This document shows positions 19,094-28,167 of a stretch of 49,756 nt of DNA, one piece after another; the first letter of the stretch is position 1, and every line of letters starts with the position of its first letter. The translations under genes were made by a program, and so were the position numbers. Origin of the DNA: Nesterenkonia salmonea. GTDB lineage: Bacteria; Actinomycetota; Actinomycetes; Actinomycetales; Micrococcaceae. The notes beneath the pieces are model-generated. The model was not told the DNA's origin and did no database searches. It saw only the letters and a list, made by a program, of their open reading frames with translations. The stretch covers positions 1 to 49,756 of the forward strand of contig NZ_VAVZ01000027.1 of NCBI RefSeq assembly GCF_005771525.1, written 5' to 3'.

Positions 19094-20982
19094 GCAGTGA
19101 GCTCATCGAGAAAGTCAGTGAAGTTCGTGCCGCGGCGCAGCAGACGTTGCACCGAGTCACGTTCGTTGAACACCTCCACCAGTTGCTCAAAGATGGTCTG
19201 GAAGGCCTCCCGGTCCTCCTCGCTGAAGGCCACCAGCACCACGAACTGGACCCGAGAGTCGCCCCAGCGCAGTGAGCTCTCCGCCACTCCCACGGAAAGC
19301 ACTGTGCGACCAGCTGTCATCTTGAGCGCGTGCGGAACTGCCAAAGCGTCCGTGAACGCGGTGGAGGACATCTCCTCGCGGGCAATGGCCCGGTCAATAT
19401 AGTCCTCATCGATCACCCCAAGCTCAACGAGCGGTGCCCCCAAAGTCCGAATCACCCCAGCTTCCTTCGCAGCGGGCAGGGGGCGGATGAAAGCGCTCGG
19501 GTGAAAGTAGTGCTCCAGCTCTGCTCGAAGCCGAGCAAGCCTCAGGGAACGACGACGCCGCGCGGCCGCGGCTGCGATGCGTTCTGTGTCAGAATCCGTG
19601 AGGAACGGAGGCAACAGCACCGTCCGCTCATCAGGCACCGGCGGATCGATCGTGGTGAGCACGAGGTCGGTGGTGATCGCCGACCAGTCCGGGGACATCT
19701 CCGTCTCCACCGCCGTGACCTCCACGGAGGAGCCGAGAGAGCGATCGATTCTCGAACGCAGCAGCTCATGTAGCTCGTAGTAGCCGGGGCAGACGATCGT
19801 TGCGGTGAGCACCGCATCGCTCCGCCTGTTGCGTTCCAACCGCCCACCGACATGCATAGCGATATAGGCGATCTCGTCGTCACCGAGGCTCAGCCTCAGG
19901 TGATCCCCAACCTGGCTAGCAATTGAGACAGCCACCTCAAACACCATCGGGTAGGCGGCTTTCAGCGACCGAGTCAGAGGGTTCCGCGACCAGGCCTGCT
20001 CCCTAGCCCGATGGACAAGATTCTGCACATGCAGACTGAGCCTGCGCAGAAAATCATCATGAAAAATATCAACCAAGTACTCTTCAGCGGCGTGCCGGAC
20101 CGCTTCCCGCACCACTGACTCAATATGCGGGTCCAGCGCCACCTCGAGGGCCTCACCTTTCGGAGTGACCGCTCGGGTCAGAATCAAGGACGCAAGGTGA
20201 TGCAGATCGCCGAGCCCTACACGGGTGCCGAAGTGCTTCAGCGTGAGATCATCGAGCAGTTCCGCCACCTGCCGCTGCTGAGCGGAAGGGTCAACATGAG
20301 TGCCGGTGAGGGCGCGGCCCTGAGCTACCCGGTCTGCAGCGATCGCCACATGCAGAATGACATCAGAGACAGCGAGTTCATTGACGTAGAACCCCTGCTC
20401 ACCGAGCCGGGTGGTGAGTTCCTGTTTGAAGGGCGAAAACGACTTCGGATCGATGGACTCCAGCCCGATAGTGCGCCGCAGGCTGGCCATATCGGCAAAG
20501 CCGTCGTCCATCTCTTCATGCGCCAGTTTCGACACCAGTCGTCGTTGCGCCAACTCATCGCCCACCAGCATCACGCGGGGACCGGAACGCCGGAGCTTAA
20601 GTTCGGTGCCAGCAATGAGGTCTCGCACCCGGACCAGGTCCGACTCTATGGTCGCTTCAGAAACGTGCAGACGGGCAGCTGTGCGGTGGATGTCGATCCC
20701 GGAGGACGCTCCAAGAAGCTCACGGACCAATGAGTGCACCCGGTCCTGCGGAGTCTCGCCCTCAGCCTCCCCGCGCAGCCCCGCCAAGACGGCCCGGTCT
20801 GCTCGGTACCCTAATGGTCCAGACTCCACGGCAGTCACCGGTGTGCTTCGTGCATTGAGCTGCGAAACATAGGAGCGCACGCTGCGCGGAGTCACCCCGA
20901 GGGAGTCCGCTATAGATCCGGCGGTCACCCAGCCTTCGGCGCGCAGCAAAAGGTTGGCCACCTTCTCCGGACGCCTGCGCAT
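19078..20982 (-). CDS. mtlR: PRD-type mannitol operon activator (MtlR family)
   Basis: A BglG/MtlR-type transcription activator whose activity is set by PTS phosphorylation. It has 634 residues from the ATG at 20982; an in-frame upstream extension to 21135 is rejected because MRRRPEKVANLLLRAEGWV is a normal start. Order: two helix-turn-helix segments (about 1-140, with GSIADSLGVTPRSVRSYV), two PRD domains (about 170-400, with DEIAYIAMHVGGRLER), a IIB-like domain with Cys in TIVCPGYYELHELL, and a C-terminal EIIA-like domain with His in ALAVPHAL. It faces ptsH across 175 nt and so is the likely regulator of the mannitol operon. Confidence 0.9.
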   Translation of the reverse strand: MRRRPEKVANLLLRAEGWVTAGSIADSLGVTPRSVRSYVSQLNARSTPVTAVESGPLGYRADRAVLAGLRGEAEGETPQDRVHSLVRELLGASSGIDIHRTAARLHVSEATIESDLVRVRDLIAGTELKLRRSGPRVMLVGDELAQRRLVSKLAHEEMDDGFADMASLRRTIGLESIDPKSFSPFKQELTTRLGEQGFYVNELAVSDVILHVAIAADRVAQGRALTGTHVDPSAQQRQVAELLDDLTLKHFGTRVGLGDLHHLASLILTRAVTPKGEALEVALDPHIESVVREAVRHAAEEYLVDIFHDDFLRRLSLHVQNLVHRAREQAWSRNPLTRSLKAAYPMVFEVAVSIASQVGDHLRLSLGDDEIAYIAMHVGGRLERNRRSDAVLTATIVCPGYYELHELLRSRIDRSLGSSVEVTAVETEMSPDWSAITTDLVLTTIDPPVPDERTVLLPPFLTDSDTERIAAAAARRRRSLRLARLRAELEHYFHPSAFIRPLPAAKEAGVIRTLGAPLVELGVIDEDYIDRAIAREEMSSTAFTDALAVPHALKMTAGRTVLSVGVAESSLRWGDSRVQFVVLVAFSEEDREAFQTIFEQLVEVFNERDSVQRLLRRGTNFTDFLDELTAVIDG

Positions 20983-20989
20983 GGCACTT

Positions 20990-20995
20990 AGCCTA
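20990..20995 (-). promoter_or_regulatory. -10 element TAGGCT of mtlR, probably leaderless
   Basis: On the minus strand TAGGCT ends 7 nt before the mtlR ATG with no ribosome binding site between, so the transcript probably begins at the start codon. Confidence 0.5.
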
Positions 20996-21055
20996 TGGCA
21001 CGCAGAGCCAAGTGAGTGATCAAGTGTGCCAGGTCGGCGGAATCCTGGCCCAAAA

Positions 21056-21107
21056 TTTCCGCAGGGGCGGAAAGAACTCTGGCCCGTAGGCCCTATATAT
21101 GTGGGCC
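21056..21107. promoter_or_regulatory. Candidate MtlR operator and pts-mtl promoter
   Basis: Two inverted repeats lie in the divergent region. TTTCCGC/GCGGAAA (21056-21062 and 21067-21073) has a 4-nt loop. GGCCC/GGGCC (21089-21093 and 21103-21107) encloses TATATATGT, which could be the -10 of the operon. No good -35 precedes it, which fits an activator-dependent promoter. The assignment to MtlR is inference. Confidence 0.45.
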
Positions 21108-21157
21108 GCGTCACGGGAGAATCATAGGAACGCAATATTCAACGGAAGGGCACCAAA

Positions 21158-21427
21158 ATGTCTGCAACTCGCACTGTGACCGTCGGATCCTCACAGGGTC
21201 TCCACGCTCGTCCCGCCAAGCTGTTCGTCGAGGCAGCCCAAAAGACCGGGCTGCAGGTGACCATCGCGAAGGGTGAGAAGTCAGTCAACGCTGCATCCAT
21301 CCTCGGTGTGATGTCACTTGGTGTGGATAAGGGCGACGAGGTCACACTCAGCGCTGAAGGTGAGGGTGCCGAATCTGCACTGGACTCCCTCGAAGCGTTC
21401 CTCAAAACCGACCACGACGAGGCCTGA
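21158..21427 (+). CDS. ptsH: PTS phosphocarrier protein HPr
   Basis: HPr carries phosphate from Enzyme I to sugar-specific EIIA domains. It has 89 residues. The phosphorylated His16 lies in SSQGLHARPAKLFV. Ser47 in NAASILGVMSLG matches the regulatory serine of Gram-positive HPr, although no HPr kinase can be judged from this window. A GGAAGGG ribosome binding site precedes the ATG. It is the first gene of the PTS operon, 5 nt from ptsI. Confidence 0.96.
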   Translation: MSATRTVTVGSSQGLHARPAKLFVEAAQKTGLQVTIAKGEKSVNAASILGVMSLGVDKGDEVTLSAEGEGAESALDSLEAFLKTDHDEA

Positions 21428-21432
21428 GCCAT

Positions 21433-23115
21433 ATGTCATCCACACCCCAGTCCGCGATGAAGGGGACCGGGATCGGCCAAGGAGTCGCCCTCGGCCCGGT
21501 GGCGCGCATGTCCCCACCGCCGGTCGCGCCCACTGACGAGACCAGCTCGCTGACGCACCATCAGGAGTCCGAGCGGGTCAAGGAAGCTATCGAAGCAGTC
21601 GCAGCGGACCTCACCGCGCGTGGCGAGACCGCTGGGGGCCAAGCCCAAGAAGTCCTCGAGGCTCAGGTGATGATGGCCCAAGATCCAACCGTCACGGACG
21701 CCGTCGAGACTCACCTCAAGGACGGAAAAACCGGGGAATACGCCGTCCACGCCGCTTTCGCAGAGGTAGCGCAGACACTTCAAGCTCTCGGCGGCTATCT
21801 CGGTGAGCGTGCCGCCGATCTCTACGACGTCGCCGCCAGAGTCGTCGCCGCTCTCCGCGGAGAACCCGCCCCGGGAGTCCCCGACCCCGGGCACCCGTTC
21901 GTCCTGGTCGCACAGGATCTTGCTCCGGCCGATACCGCGCTGCTGGATCTGAACAAGGTGCTGGCGCTGGTCACCATTGAAGGCGGACCAACCTCCCACA
22001 CCGCCATTCTGGCCCGCGGCAAAAGCATTACCGCCGTAGTGGGAGTAGCCGAGGCAGCTCAACTCAGTGACGGAGATGAGGTTGTCGTTGATGCCGCCAA
22101 CTCGGTAATCCTGCTCACCCCCACACAGGAGCAGAAGGATGAGGTAGCAGCGCGCATCGCGCAGCGCGCCGCTGTGCAGAAAGCCCCCATCACCGATGGT
22201 GCCCTAGCTGACGGAACGCCTATCCCGCTGCTAGCCAATTTGGGCACACCGGAAAGCGCGGCAGAGGCTGTTGAGCTTGGCGCTGAAGGGGTCGGTCTGT
22301 TCCGCACCGAGTTCCTGTTCCTCTCCTCGGAGACTGCTCCGAGTGTGGACGAACAGCGGCAGGCCTACCAAGAGTTGCTGGAAGCGTTTCCTGGCAAGAA
22401 AGTCGTCGTCCGGGCCCTCGATGCTGGTGCGGATAAGCCCCTGCCCTTCCTCAATGACGCCGAGGAGGAGAACCCGGCGTTGGGGCTGCGGGGTCTTCGC
22501 GCCTTGCTGACGAATGAAGAAGTGCTGCGCGACCAACTATCTGCGCTTGCAGAGGCTGAAGCTGCCACCGACGCCGATCTATGGGTCATGGCGCCCATGG
22601 TCTCCACCGTGGAAGAGACTGAGACCTTCGCCAAATTCGCTCATCAGCACGGACTGAAAACTGCCGGCGTCATGGTTGAGGTACCTTCGTCCGCGCTCTT
22701 GGCCGAGCAAATCCTGCAGACCGCCGACTTCGCCTCTATCGGCACCAATGACCTTACCCAGTACACCATGGCCGCCGACCGGCTTCTGGGCTCGGTCGCC
22801 GGGCTTCAAGACCCGTGGCACCCTGCGGTCCTCAAGCTCGTCCGGGAAGTCGGATCCGCCGGTGCTTCGACAGGCAAACCGGTCGGAGTGTGCGGAGAAG
22901 CCGCCGCCGACCCACTGCTGGCTGTGGTGCTGGTCGGACTCGGCGTCACCTCACTGTCCATGGCGCCCGCGGCACTGGCCGATGTCCGTGCCGAACTCCT
23001 GCTCCATACCAAGGATCAAGCTCAAGCTATCGCCCAAGCCGCCGTCTCCGCTGCCACAGCAGCTGAGGCTCTCGAGGCTGCTCGCAGCACCGCCACATCC
23101 CTCGCCAACGATTGA
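21433..23115 (+). CDS. ptsI: PTS Enzyme I (phosphoenolpyruvate-protein phosphotransferase)
   Basis: Enzyme I transfers phosphate from PEP to HPr. The 560 residues are full length. The swivelling domain holds the active His189 in EGGPTSHTAILARGKSI. The C-terminal PEP-binding barrel contains GVGLFRTEFLF, TNDLTQYTMAADR and the catalytic cysteine in GVCGEAAADP. It lies between HPr and the mannitol EII, so general PTS enzymes are encoded with a single sugar system here. No general ptsHI copy elsewhere can be excluded. Confidence 0.96.
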   Translation: MSSTPQSAMKGTGIGQGVALGPVARMSPPPVAPTDETSSLTHHQESERVKEAIEAVAADLTARGETAGGQAQEVLEAQVMMAQDPTVTDAVETHLKDGKTGEYAVHAAFAEVAQTLQALGGYLGERAADLYDVAARVVAALRGEPAPGVPDPGHPFVLVAQDLAPADTALLDLNKVLALVTIEGGPTSHTAILARGKSITAVVGVAEAAQLSDGDEVVVDAANSVILLTPTQEQKDEVAARIAQRAAVQKAPITDGALADGTPIPLLANLGTPESAAEAVELGAEGVGLFRTEFLFLSSETAPSVDEQRQAYQELLEAFPGKKVVVRALDAGADKPLPFLNDAEEENPALGLRGLRALLTNEEVLRDQLSALAEAEAATDADLWVMAPMVSTVEETETFAKFAHQHGLKTAGVMVEVPSSALLAEQILQTADFASIGTNDLTQYTMAADRLLGSVAGLQDPWHPAVLKLVREVGSAGASTGKPVGVCGEAAADPLLAVVLVGLGVTSLSMAPAALADVRAELLLHTKDQAQAIAQAAVSAATAAEALEAARSTATSLAND

Positions 23116-23129
23116 GAAAGAGCCGTCCC

Positions 23130-25205
23130 ATGACCACGACGACGACGTCACCAGACTCCAGCGCCCCAGCTGACAAACAGCCAGGAAAAGTGCGCGTCGG
23201 AGTCCAGAAATTTGGGTCCTTCCTCTCCGGCATGATTATGCCGAACATCCCTGCGCTGATCGCCTGGGGAATCATCACCGCAGTGGTGGTCAACGTCTCC
23301 GAATTCACCGAAGACGGCTGGGAACCCACCAACGCCCTGGACGGGGTCATCTTCCCGATGATCCACTACCTGCTGCCCATCCTGATCGCGATGCAGGGTG
23401 GACGCCTCATCCACGAAACCCGAGGCGCCGTCGTCGGTGCTGTCGCCGCAATGGGTGTCATTGTCGGCTCCGACCACCTCATCGACCAGTTCAATGCCGC
23501 ACTTCCCGCAGGGGAGGACGAACTCAGCTACGTCCACATGTTCATCGGCGCGATGATCATGGGGCCCCTGGCCGCATGGTTGATGAAGAAGCTCGACGGC
23601 CTCTGGGAAGGCAAAATTAAGCCCGGCTTCGAGATGCTGGTCAACATGTTCTCCGCAGGAATTCTGGGATTCCTGCTCCTCGCGGCGGGCTTCTTCGTCC
23701 TCGCTCCGCCCATCAACTGGCTGATGGACGCCCTCGGCAGGGGAGTGGAGTGGCTGATCGACAACAGCCTGCTCCCATTGACCTCTGTGCTCATTGAGCC
23801 GGCCAAGGTGTTCTTCCTCAACAACGCGATCAACCACGGTGTCCTGACCCCACTGGGCACCCAGCAGGCCGATGCACAGGGCAGCTCCATCCTCTTCCTG
23901 CTTGAAGCCAACCCTGGGCCCGGCCTGGGACTGCTGCTGGCTTTCTCCGTCTTCGGTGTTGGTGCAGCCAAGGCCACCGCACCGGGTGCAGCCCTAATCC
24001 ACTTTGTGGGCGGCATCCATGAGGTGTACTTCCCCTACGTGCTGATGAAGCCGGTTCTGCTACTGGCCATGATCGCTGGCGGCATGACCGGCGTGACCAC
24101 CAACATGCTCCTAGATGTTGGTCTGCAAGCTCCGGCGGCGCCCGGGTCCATCATCGCGGTGTACGTTCAGTCTCTCGGTGGCGGCGTAGGCAATGTGGTC
24201 GGTGTGACCTTCGGCTGGGTGCTATCAGCCGCGGTGACATTCGCGGTGGCCGCGGTCATCCTGCTCTCATCGCGCAAGCGAGACTTGGAGCTGGGGGATC
24301 AGTTCTCCTCCGCCATTTCCAGGACCGAGTCCGCTAAGGGCAAGAGTTCCTCCGCCCTGTCCAGCCTCACCGCCAGTGCGGCCAATGTTCCGGCTGCGGC
24401 AGCTGAGCGGATCCGGACGATCTACTTCGCTTGCGATGCGGGTATGGGGTCCTCCGCAATGGGCGCCTCGGTCCTGCGGAAGAAGCTCTCCGGCGCTGGC
24501 ATTACCGATGTCTACGTCACCAACAAAGCCATCTCCTCCCTCCCAGGCGATGCCGATCTGGTCATTACTCAGCAGACGCTCACCGACCGGGCCCGTCCCA
24601 AGGAGCCGAACGCCATCCACGTCTCTGTGGACAACTTCATGAACGCTCCGGAATATGACGAGGTCGTGGAGCTGGTCAAAGGAAGCGAAGACCAGGACGC
24701 CGCTGGCAGCACGGGCGCCCAGGCGTCGTCGCCATCTGCCCACGGCAGTGACACCCTCACCGCTGTGGACTCCGGTGTGCTGACCCAGGACCGGATCCGG
24801 ATCCGGACTGGTGCGGCCACTCAGGAAGAGGCGCTGCGTGAGGCCCAGGAGATCCTGGTCTCCGCCGGCGCGGTGAGCGGAGACTACCTCCAGGCCATGC
24901 GCGACCGCGAAGCGACCGCGTCCACCTTCATGGGTAGTGAGCTCGCCATACCGCATGGCACCAACGACGCTAAGAGCGCCATCAAGTCCAGCGCGCTGTC
25001 CGTGGTCAGGTATGACGGCGGCGTGGACTGGGCGGGCGACCAGGTGACGTTCGTGGTCGGCATCGCAGGCGTGGGGGATGAGCACCTGCAGATCCTGTCC
25101 AGGATTGCAGAACTGTTCTCCGATGAGTCCAAGGTCGCGGAGCTCAAGGCCGCTTCCACGGAGGCTGAGCTGCACCAGCTGCTCAGCGCCGTCAACGAGG
25201 ACTGA
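23130..25205 (+). CDS. mtlA: PTS mannitol-specific EIICBA permease
   Basis: It imports mannitol and phosphorylates it to mannitol-1-phosphate. The 691 residues fuse three domains. EIIC membrane domain (about 20-375): GSFLSGMIMPNIPALIAWG and GGIHEVYFPYVLMKP. EIIB (about 425-520): phosphorylated Cys435 in ACDAGMGSSAMG. EIIA (about 550-691): phosphorylated His609 in LAIPHGTNDA. Many Gram-positives encode EIIA separately as MtlF; here it is fused. The start at 23130 is preferred to an upstream TTG overlapping ptsI. A palindromic repeat separates it from mtlD. Confidence 0.95.
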   Translation: MTTTTTSPDSSAPADKQPGKVRVGVQKFGSFLSGMIMPNIPALIAWGIITAVVVNVSEFTEDGWEPTNALDGVIFPMIHYLLPILIAMQGGRLIHETRGAVVGAVAAMGVIVGSDHLIDQFNAALPAGEDELSYVHMFIGAMIMGPLAAWLMKKLDGLWEGKIKPGFEMLVNMFSAGILGFLLLAAGFFVLAPPINWLMDALGRGVEWLIDNSLLPLTSVLIEPAKVFFLNNAINHGVLTPLGTQQADAQGSSILFLLEANPGPGLGLLLAFSVFGVGAAKATAPGAALIHFVGGIHEVYFPYVLMKPVLLLAMIAGGMTGVTTNMLLDVGLQAPAAPGSIIAVYVQSLGGGVGNVVGVTFGWVLSAAVTFAVAAVILLSSRKRDLELGDQFSSAISRTESAKGKSSSALSSLTASAANVPAAAAERIRTIYFACDAGMGSSAMGASVLRKKLSGAGITDVYVTNKAISSLPGDADLVITQQTLTDRARPKEPNAIHVSVDNFMNAPEYDEVVELVKGSEDQDAAGSTGAQASSPSAHGSDTLTAVDSGVLTQDRIRIRTGAATQEEALREAQEILVSAGAVSGDYLQAMRDREATASTFMGSELAIPHGTNDAKSAIKSSALSVVRYDGGVDWAGDQVTFVVGIAGVGDEHLQILSRIAELFSDESKVAELKAASTEAELHQLLSAVNED

Positions 25206-25215
25206 AGTATTTTCA

Positions 25216-25286
25216 ACAGAGCGTCTCGGGATGTTGGAATCTTCCCCGTTCAGGCGTGGAGTTCCCCACATCCTGAGACGTTCTGT
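25216..25286. repeat. Palindromic intergenic repeat, copy A
   Basis: An imperfect inverted repeat of about 24 nt per arm: ACAGAGCGTCTCGGGATGTT on the left and the complement of ACATCCTGAGACGTTCTGT on the right, with an inner TTGGAA/TTCCCC part. A second copy sharing CGTCTC, CAGGCG, TTCCCCACAT and GAGACG lies at 41953-42020. Here it sits between mtlA and mtlD. It could form a strong RNA hairpin that tunes mtlD expression. Confidence 0.6.
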
Positions 25287-25318
25287 CAGGTTGGACCATG
25301 AGCACTAGGGAGTCAGAC

Positions 25319-26476
25319 ATGAAGGCAGTCCACTTTGGAGCCGGGAACATTGGCCGCGGATTCGTCGGCGTCCTGCTGCATGAGGGCGGTTACGAGGTCG
25401 TGTTCTCCGACGTTGCCGCGCCCCTTGTAGAGGCCCTGAATTCCGCAGACTCCTACACAGTGCGCGAGGTCGGCGAAGGCGGCGAAGACCGCACCATTAC
25501 TGGGTTCCGGGCGCTCAACAGCGCAGAGAATCCGGAGGCCGTGGCGCAGGAAGTCGCCGAAGCTCAGGTAGTGACCACCGCAGTGGGTCCTACCGTCCTG
25601 AAATTCATCGCCCAGCACATCATGGACGGTCTGCGGCTGCGCTCGGCAGACCTGCAGCCACTGCAGATCATGGCCTGCGAAAACGCAGTCGGTGCCACCG
25701 ACACGCTGCGCAGTGAGATGGAGCGGATAGCTGGTGCGCAGTGGTCAGAGCTCCGCAGCAAGGCCGTCTTCGCCAACACTGCGGTAGATAGGATCGTCCC
25801 TGGTCAGCCGGCCGGCACAGGGATCGATGTCACAGTGGAGCCCTTCTACGAATGGGCGATCGAATCGGTGCCTTTCGGGGAGAGTCGTCCGCATATTCCT
25901 GGGGCCCATTTCGTGAAGGACCTCGGCCCTTATATTGAGCGCAAGCTCTTCACCGTCAACACCGGCCATGCCACCGCCGCCTACCTGGGAAGCGCCGCCG
26001 GACATACGACGATCGCTGCTGCCCTGGGAGATCAACAGGTTGCTGCCGGAGTGCAGGCAGCCCTGGAGGAGACGTCAGCCCTGCTGGTAGCCAAGCACGG
26101 TTTAAGTGTCTTGGAGATGGCAGATTACCGGGAGACCATCCTGGAGCGGTTCCGAAACCCCTCACTTCCTGACACCACCACACGAGTGGGGCGCCAACCG
26201 TTGCGCAAACTCTCACGTCATGAGCGGTTCATCGGCCCAGCATCCCAGGCGGCAGAACGCGGCTTGGAGGTCGCCGGTCTGCTCACCGCCATCGGCGCAG
26301 CCCTGAGATTCGATGTTCCCGAGGATGAAGAGTCCGCCCAGTTGAAGCGCAGGCTCAGTGAGGTCGCGTCAGGGTCTCTCACGGCAGCGGACTTCACTGC
26401 TCAGGTGACCGGATTGGATGAGGAGCACCCGCTGTTCCCACGAGTATGCAGCACGGTGGTCAGCTCAGCTGGATAG
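25319..26476 (+). CDS. mtlD: Mannitol-1-phosphate 5-dehydrogenase
   Basis: It oxidises mannitol-1-phosphate to fructose-6-phosphate with NAD. It has 385 residues from the ATG at 25319, which follows GGGAG; an ATG seven codons upstream (25298) is less likely. The N-terminus MKAVHFGAGNIGRGFVG is the Rossmann NAD-binding motif of this family. ACENAVGATD and the catalytic lysine region VKDLGPYIERKLFTVNTGHA are typical of polyol-specific long-chain dehydrogenases. It completes the mannitol pathway begun by mtlA. Confidence 0.95.
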   Translation: MKAVHFGAGNIGRGFVGVLLHEGGYEVVFSDVAAPLVEALNSADSYTVREVGEGGEDRTITGFRALNSAENPEAVAQEVAEAQVVTTAVGPTVLKFIAQHIMDGLRLRSADLQPLQIMACENAVGATDTLRSEMERIAGAQWSELRSKAVFANTAVDRIVPGQPAGTGIDVTVEPFYEWAIESVPFGESRPHIPGAHFVKDLGPYIERKLFTVNTGHATAAYLGSAAGHTTIAAALGDQQVAAGVQAALEETSALLVAKHGLSVLEMADYRETILERFRNPSLPDTTTRVGRQPLRKLSRHERFIGPASQAAERGLEVAGLLTAIGAALRFDVPEDEESAQLKRRLSEVASGSLTAADFTAQVTGLDEEHPLFPRVCSTVVSSAG

Positions 26477-26485
26477 GCTGGGGCG

Positions 26486-27373
26486 GTGAATGAACCACTC
26501 TGGACCCCTGGGTCGCCCAATACGGTGATCGCTGGAGATAATCTCCCGGTGCTTCAAACCCTGCCGGGAAGCTCCTTTCAGCTCATCTGCATTGACCCGC
26601 CGTTCAACACTGGCCGGGTTCAACGGTCCCAGCCTATGCGCACCGTACGGTCCGCTGACGGTGACCGGGTCGGGTTCAAGGGGCACACGTATCAGACGCT
26701 CAGAGGCGCACTGACTACCTACGACGATGATTTTGCCGACTACTGGGACTTCTTGGCCCCGCGTCTGGAACAGGCTTGGCGGCTGCTGAAGGACAGCGGG
26801 ACGCTTTACCTGCATTTGGACTACCGCGAGGTGCACTACGCGAAAGTCATGTTGGATGCGCTCTTCGGGCGGGAGTGTTTCCTCAATGAGATCATTTGGG
26901 CCTACGACTACGGAGCTCGCGCCAAGAGCAGATGGCCCACCAAGCATGACAACATCCTGGTCTACGTCAAGGACCCCAAGCAGTACTACTTCAGCAATGA
27001 GGACGTTGACCGTGAACCCTATATGGCCCCAGGCCTGGTGACCCCGGAGAAAGTAGCGCGCGGCAAGCTGCCCACCGATGTCTGGTGGCACACGATCGTG
27101 GCGCCCAACGCCAAGGAACGCACCGGCTACCCCACCCAGAAGCCGGTCGGAATCCTCAAGCGCATGGTCGCCGCCTCCAGCCGCCCCGGCGACTGGGTGA
27201 TGGACTTCTTCGCCGGATCCGGAACGCTGGGTGCCGCAGCCCAAGAACTGGACCGCAGGTACCTGTTGATTGACGCCCATTCGGAGGCTGTCGCAGTCAT
27301 GCGCAGACGGTTTGAAGGGACGACGACGCCCCCGCAGTTTGTGGCCGCTGAGGGTGAGTTGGCGGCGTCGTAA
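26486..27373 (+). CDS. Solitary site-specific DNA methyltransferase (beta type)
   Basis: An N6-adenine or N4-cytosine DNA methyltransferase of the N6_N4_Mtase family, 295 residues. The catalytic motif IV (ICIDPPFNTGR, about residues 34-44) comes before the SAM-binding motif I (VMDFFAGSGTLGAAA, about 237-251), the beta order. TGYPTQKPV, seen before motif I, is also typical. No restriction enzyme or specificity subunit lies nearby. The GTG start is 9 nt after mtlD, so it may be cotranscribed with it. The recognition site cannot be predicted; a regulatory or housekeeping role is inference. Confidence 0.88.
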   Translation: MNEPLWTPGSPNTVIAGDNLPVLQTLPGSSFQLICIDPPFNTGRVQRSQPMRTVRSADGDRVGFKGHTYQTLRGALTTYDDDFADYWDFLAPRLEQAWRLLKDSGTLYLHLDYREVHYAKVMLDALFGRECFLNEIIWAYDYGARAKSRWPTKHDNILVYVKDPKQYYFSNEDVDREPYMAPGLVTPEKVARGKLPTDVWWHTIVAPNAKERTGYPTQKPVGILKRMVAASSRPGDWVMDFFAGSGTLGAAAQELDRRYLLIDAHSEAVAVMRRRFEGTTTPPQFVAAEGELAAS

Positions 27374-27388
27374 GCAACCAGGTATAGT
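27359..27388 (+). promoter_or_regulatory. Candidate promoter for rplM-rpsI
   Basis: TTGGCG (27359-27364) and TATAGT (27383-27388) are 18 nt apart. The pair overlaps the last codons of the methyltransferase. The -35 and spacing equal those proposed before infA. Confidence 0.55.
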
Positions 27389-27689
27389 CAAGGGTTGTTG
27401 TGCGTGTCCAGACCTGCCTGGATTCGTGTTGAGGCGGTCCAGTTGCATGGCCGTTCAGCCTCCACGAACCTCGCGGGAGACAACGGGCCCCGAATCTTCC
27501 CGGTCCTCACCCGGGACTCGGGCAGCGCGCTGAAACAGCAGTCGCCCCGGCGACTGCGACCTGAAGGGTGCGGAAACCAAAGGTTTTCGCGTCTGAGACC
27601 AAGTGCATCACGCGCTGACTGGCAGTGAATCTCACACTCTGCCCCACGCTGCGTGAACCGTAGAACACCGACCGTAAGGCATACCAACC
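27389..27689 (+). other. Long 5' leader of rplM
   Basis: About 300 nt without a credible gene lie between the promoter and rplM. It contains CAGTCGC/GCGACTG (27539-27556, loop CCCG) and further GC-rich inverted segments. The length and structure suggest a cis-regulatory leader. I do not recognise a known riboswitch or a specific r-protein leader motif. Confidence 0.4.
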
Positions 27690-28133
27690 GTGCGTACGTA
27701 CACCCCCAAAGAAGGCGACGCCGACCCGCAGTGGCACATCATTGATGCCACTGACGTGGTCTTGGGCCGTTTGGCTTCGCAAGCTGCTCAGCTGCTGCGC
27801 GGCAAGCACAAGCCCACCTATGTACCGAATCAGGACATGGGCGACTTCGTCATCATTATCAACGCTGAGAAGGTCGCCGTCACTGGCGATAAGGCAGCGA
27901 AGAAGACCTACTACCGCCACTCCGGCTTCCCGGGCGGCATCAAGTCGATCAATTTTGAGCAGATGATCGCACGCCACCCCACCCGAGCAGTGGAGCAGGC
28001 CGTCAAGGGCATGGTTCCACACAACAAGCTCGGCACCGCCCAGTTGACTAAGCTGCGCGTCTACGCAGGCAGTGAGCACCCGCACGCTGCCCAGCAGCCG
28101 AAGCCGTTCGAGATTACCCAGGTCGCCCAGTAA
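27690..28133 (+). CDS. rplM: 50S ribosomal protein L13
   Basis: L13 is an early assembly protein of the large subunit. It has 147 residues from a GTG start: [19 protein letters not shown], then [19 protein letters not shown] and [16 protein letters not shown], all family hallmarks. There is no strong ribosome binding site before the GTG (only AAGG at 27676-27679). rpsI follows after 34 nt, the standard pair. Confidence 0.97.
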   Translation: MRTYTPKEGDADPQWHIIDATDVVLGRLASQAAQLLRGKHKPTYVPNQDMGDFVIIINAEKVAVTGDKAAKKTYYRHSGFPGGIKSINFEQMIARHPTRAVEQAVKGMVPHNKLGTAQLTKLRVYAGSEHPHAAQQPKPFEITQVAQ

Positions 28134-28167
28134 TTCGGGCCCGACTCTAGAGACTTTTAGGAGAACC

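Noticed and set aside
20983-21135. 51-residue N-terminal extension of MtlR
   Set aside because: It would cover the divergent promoter region, and the helix-turn-helix protein starts normally at 20982.
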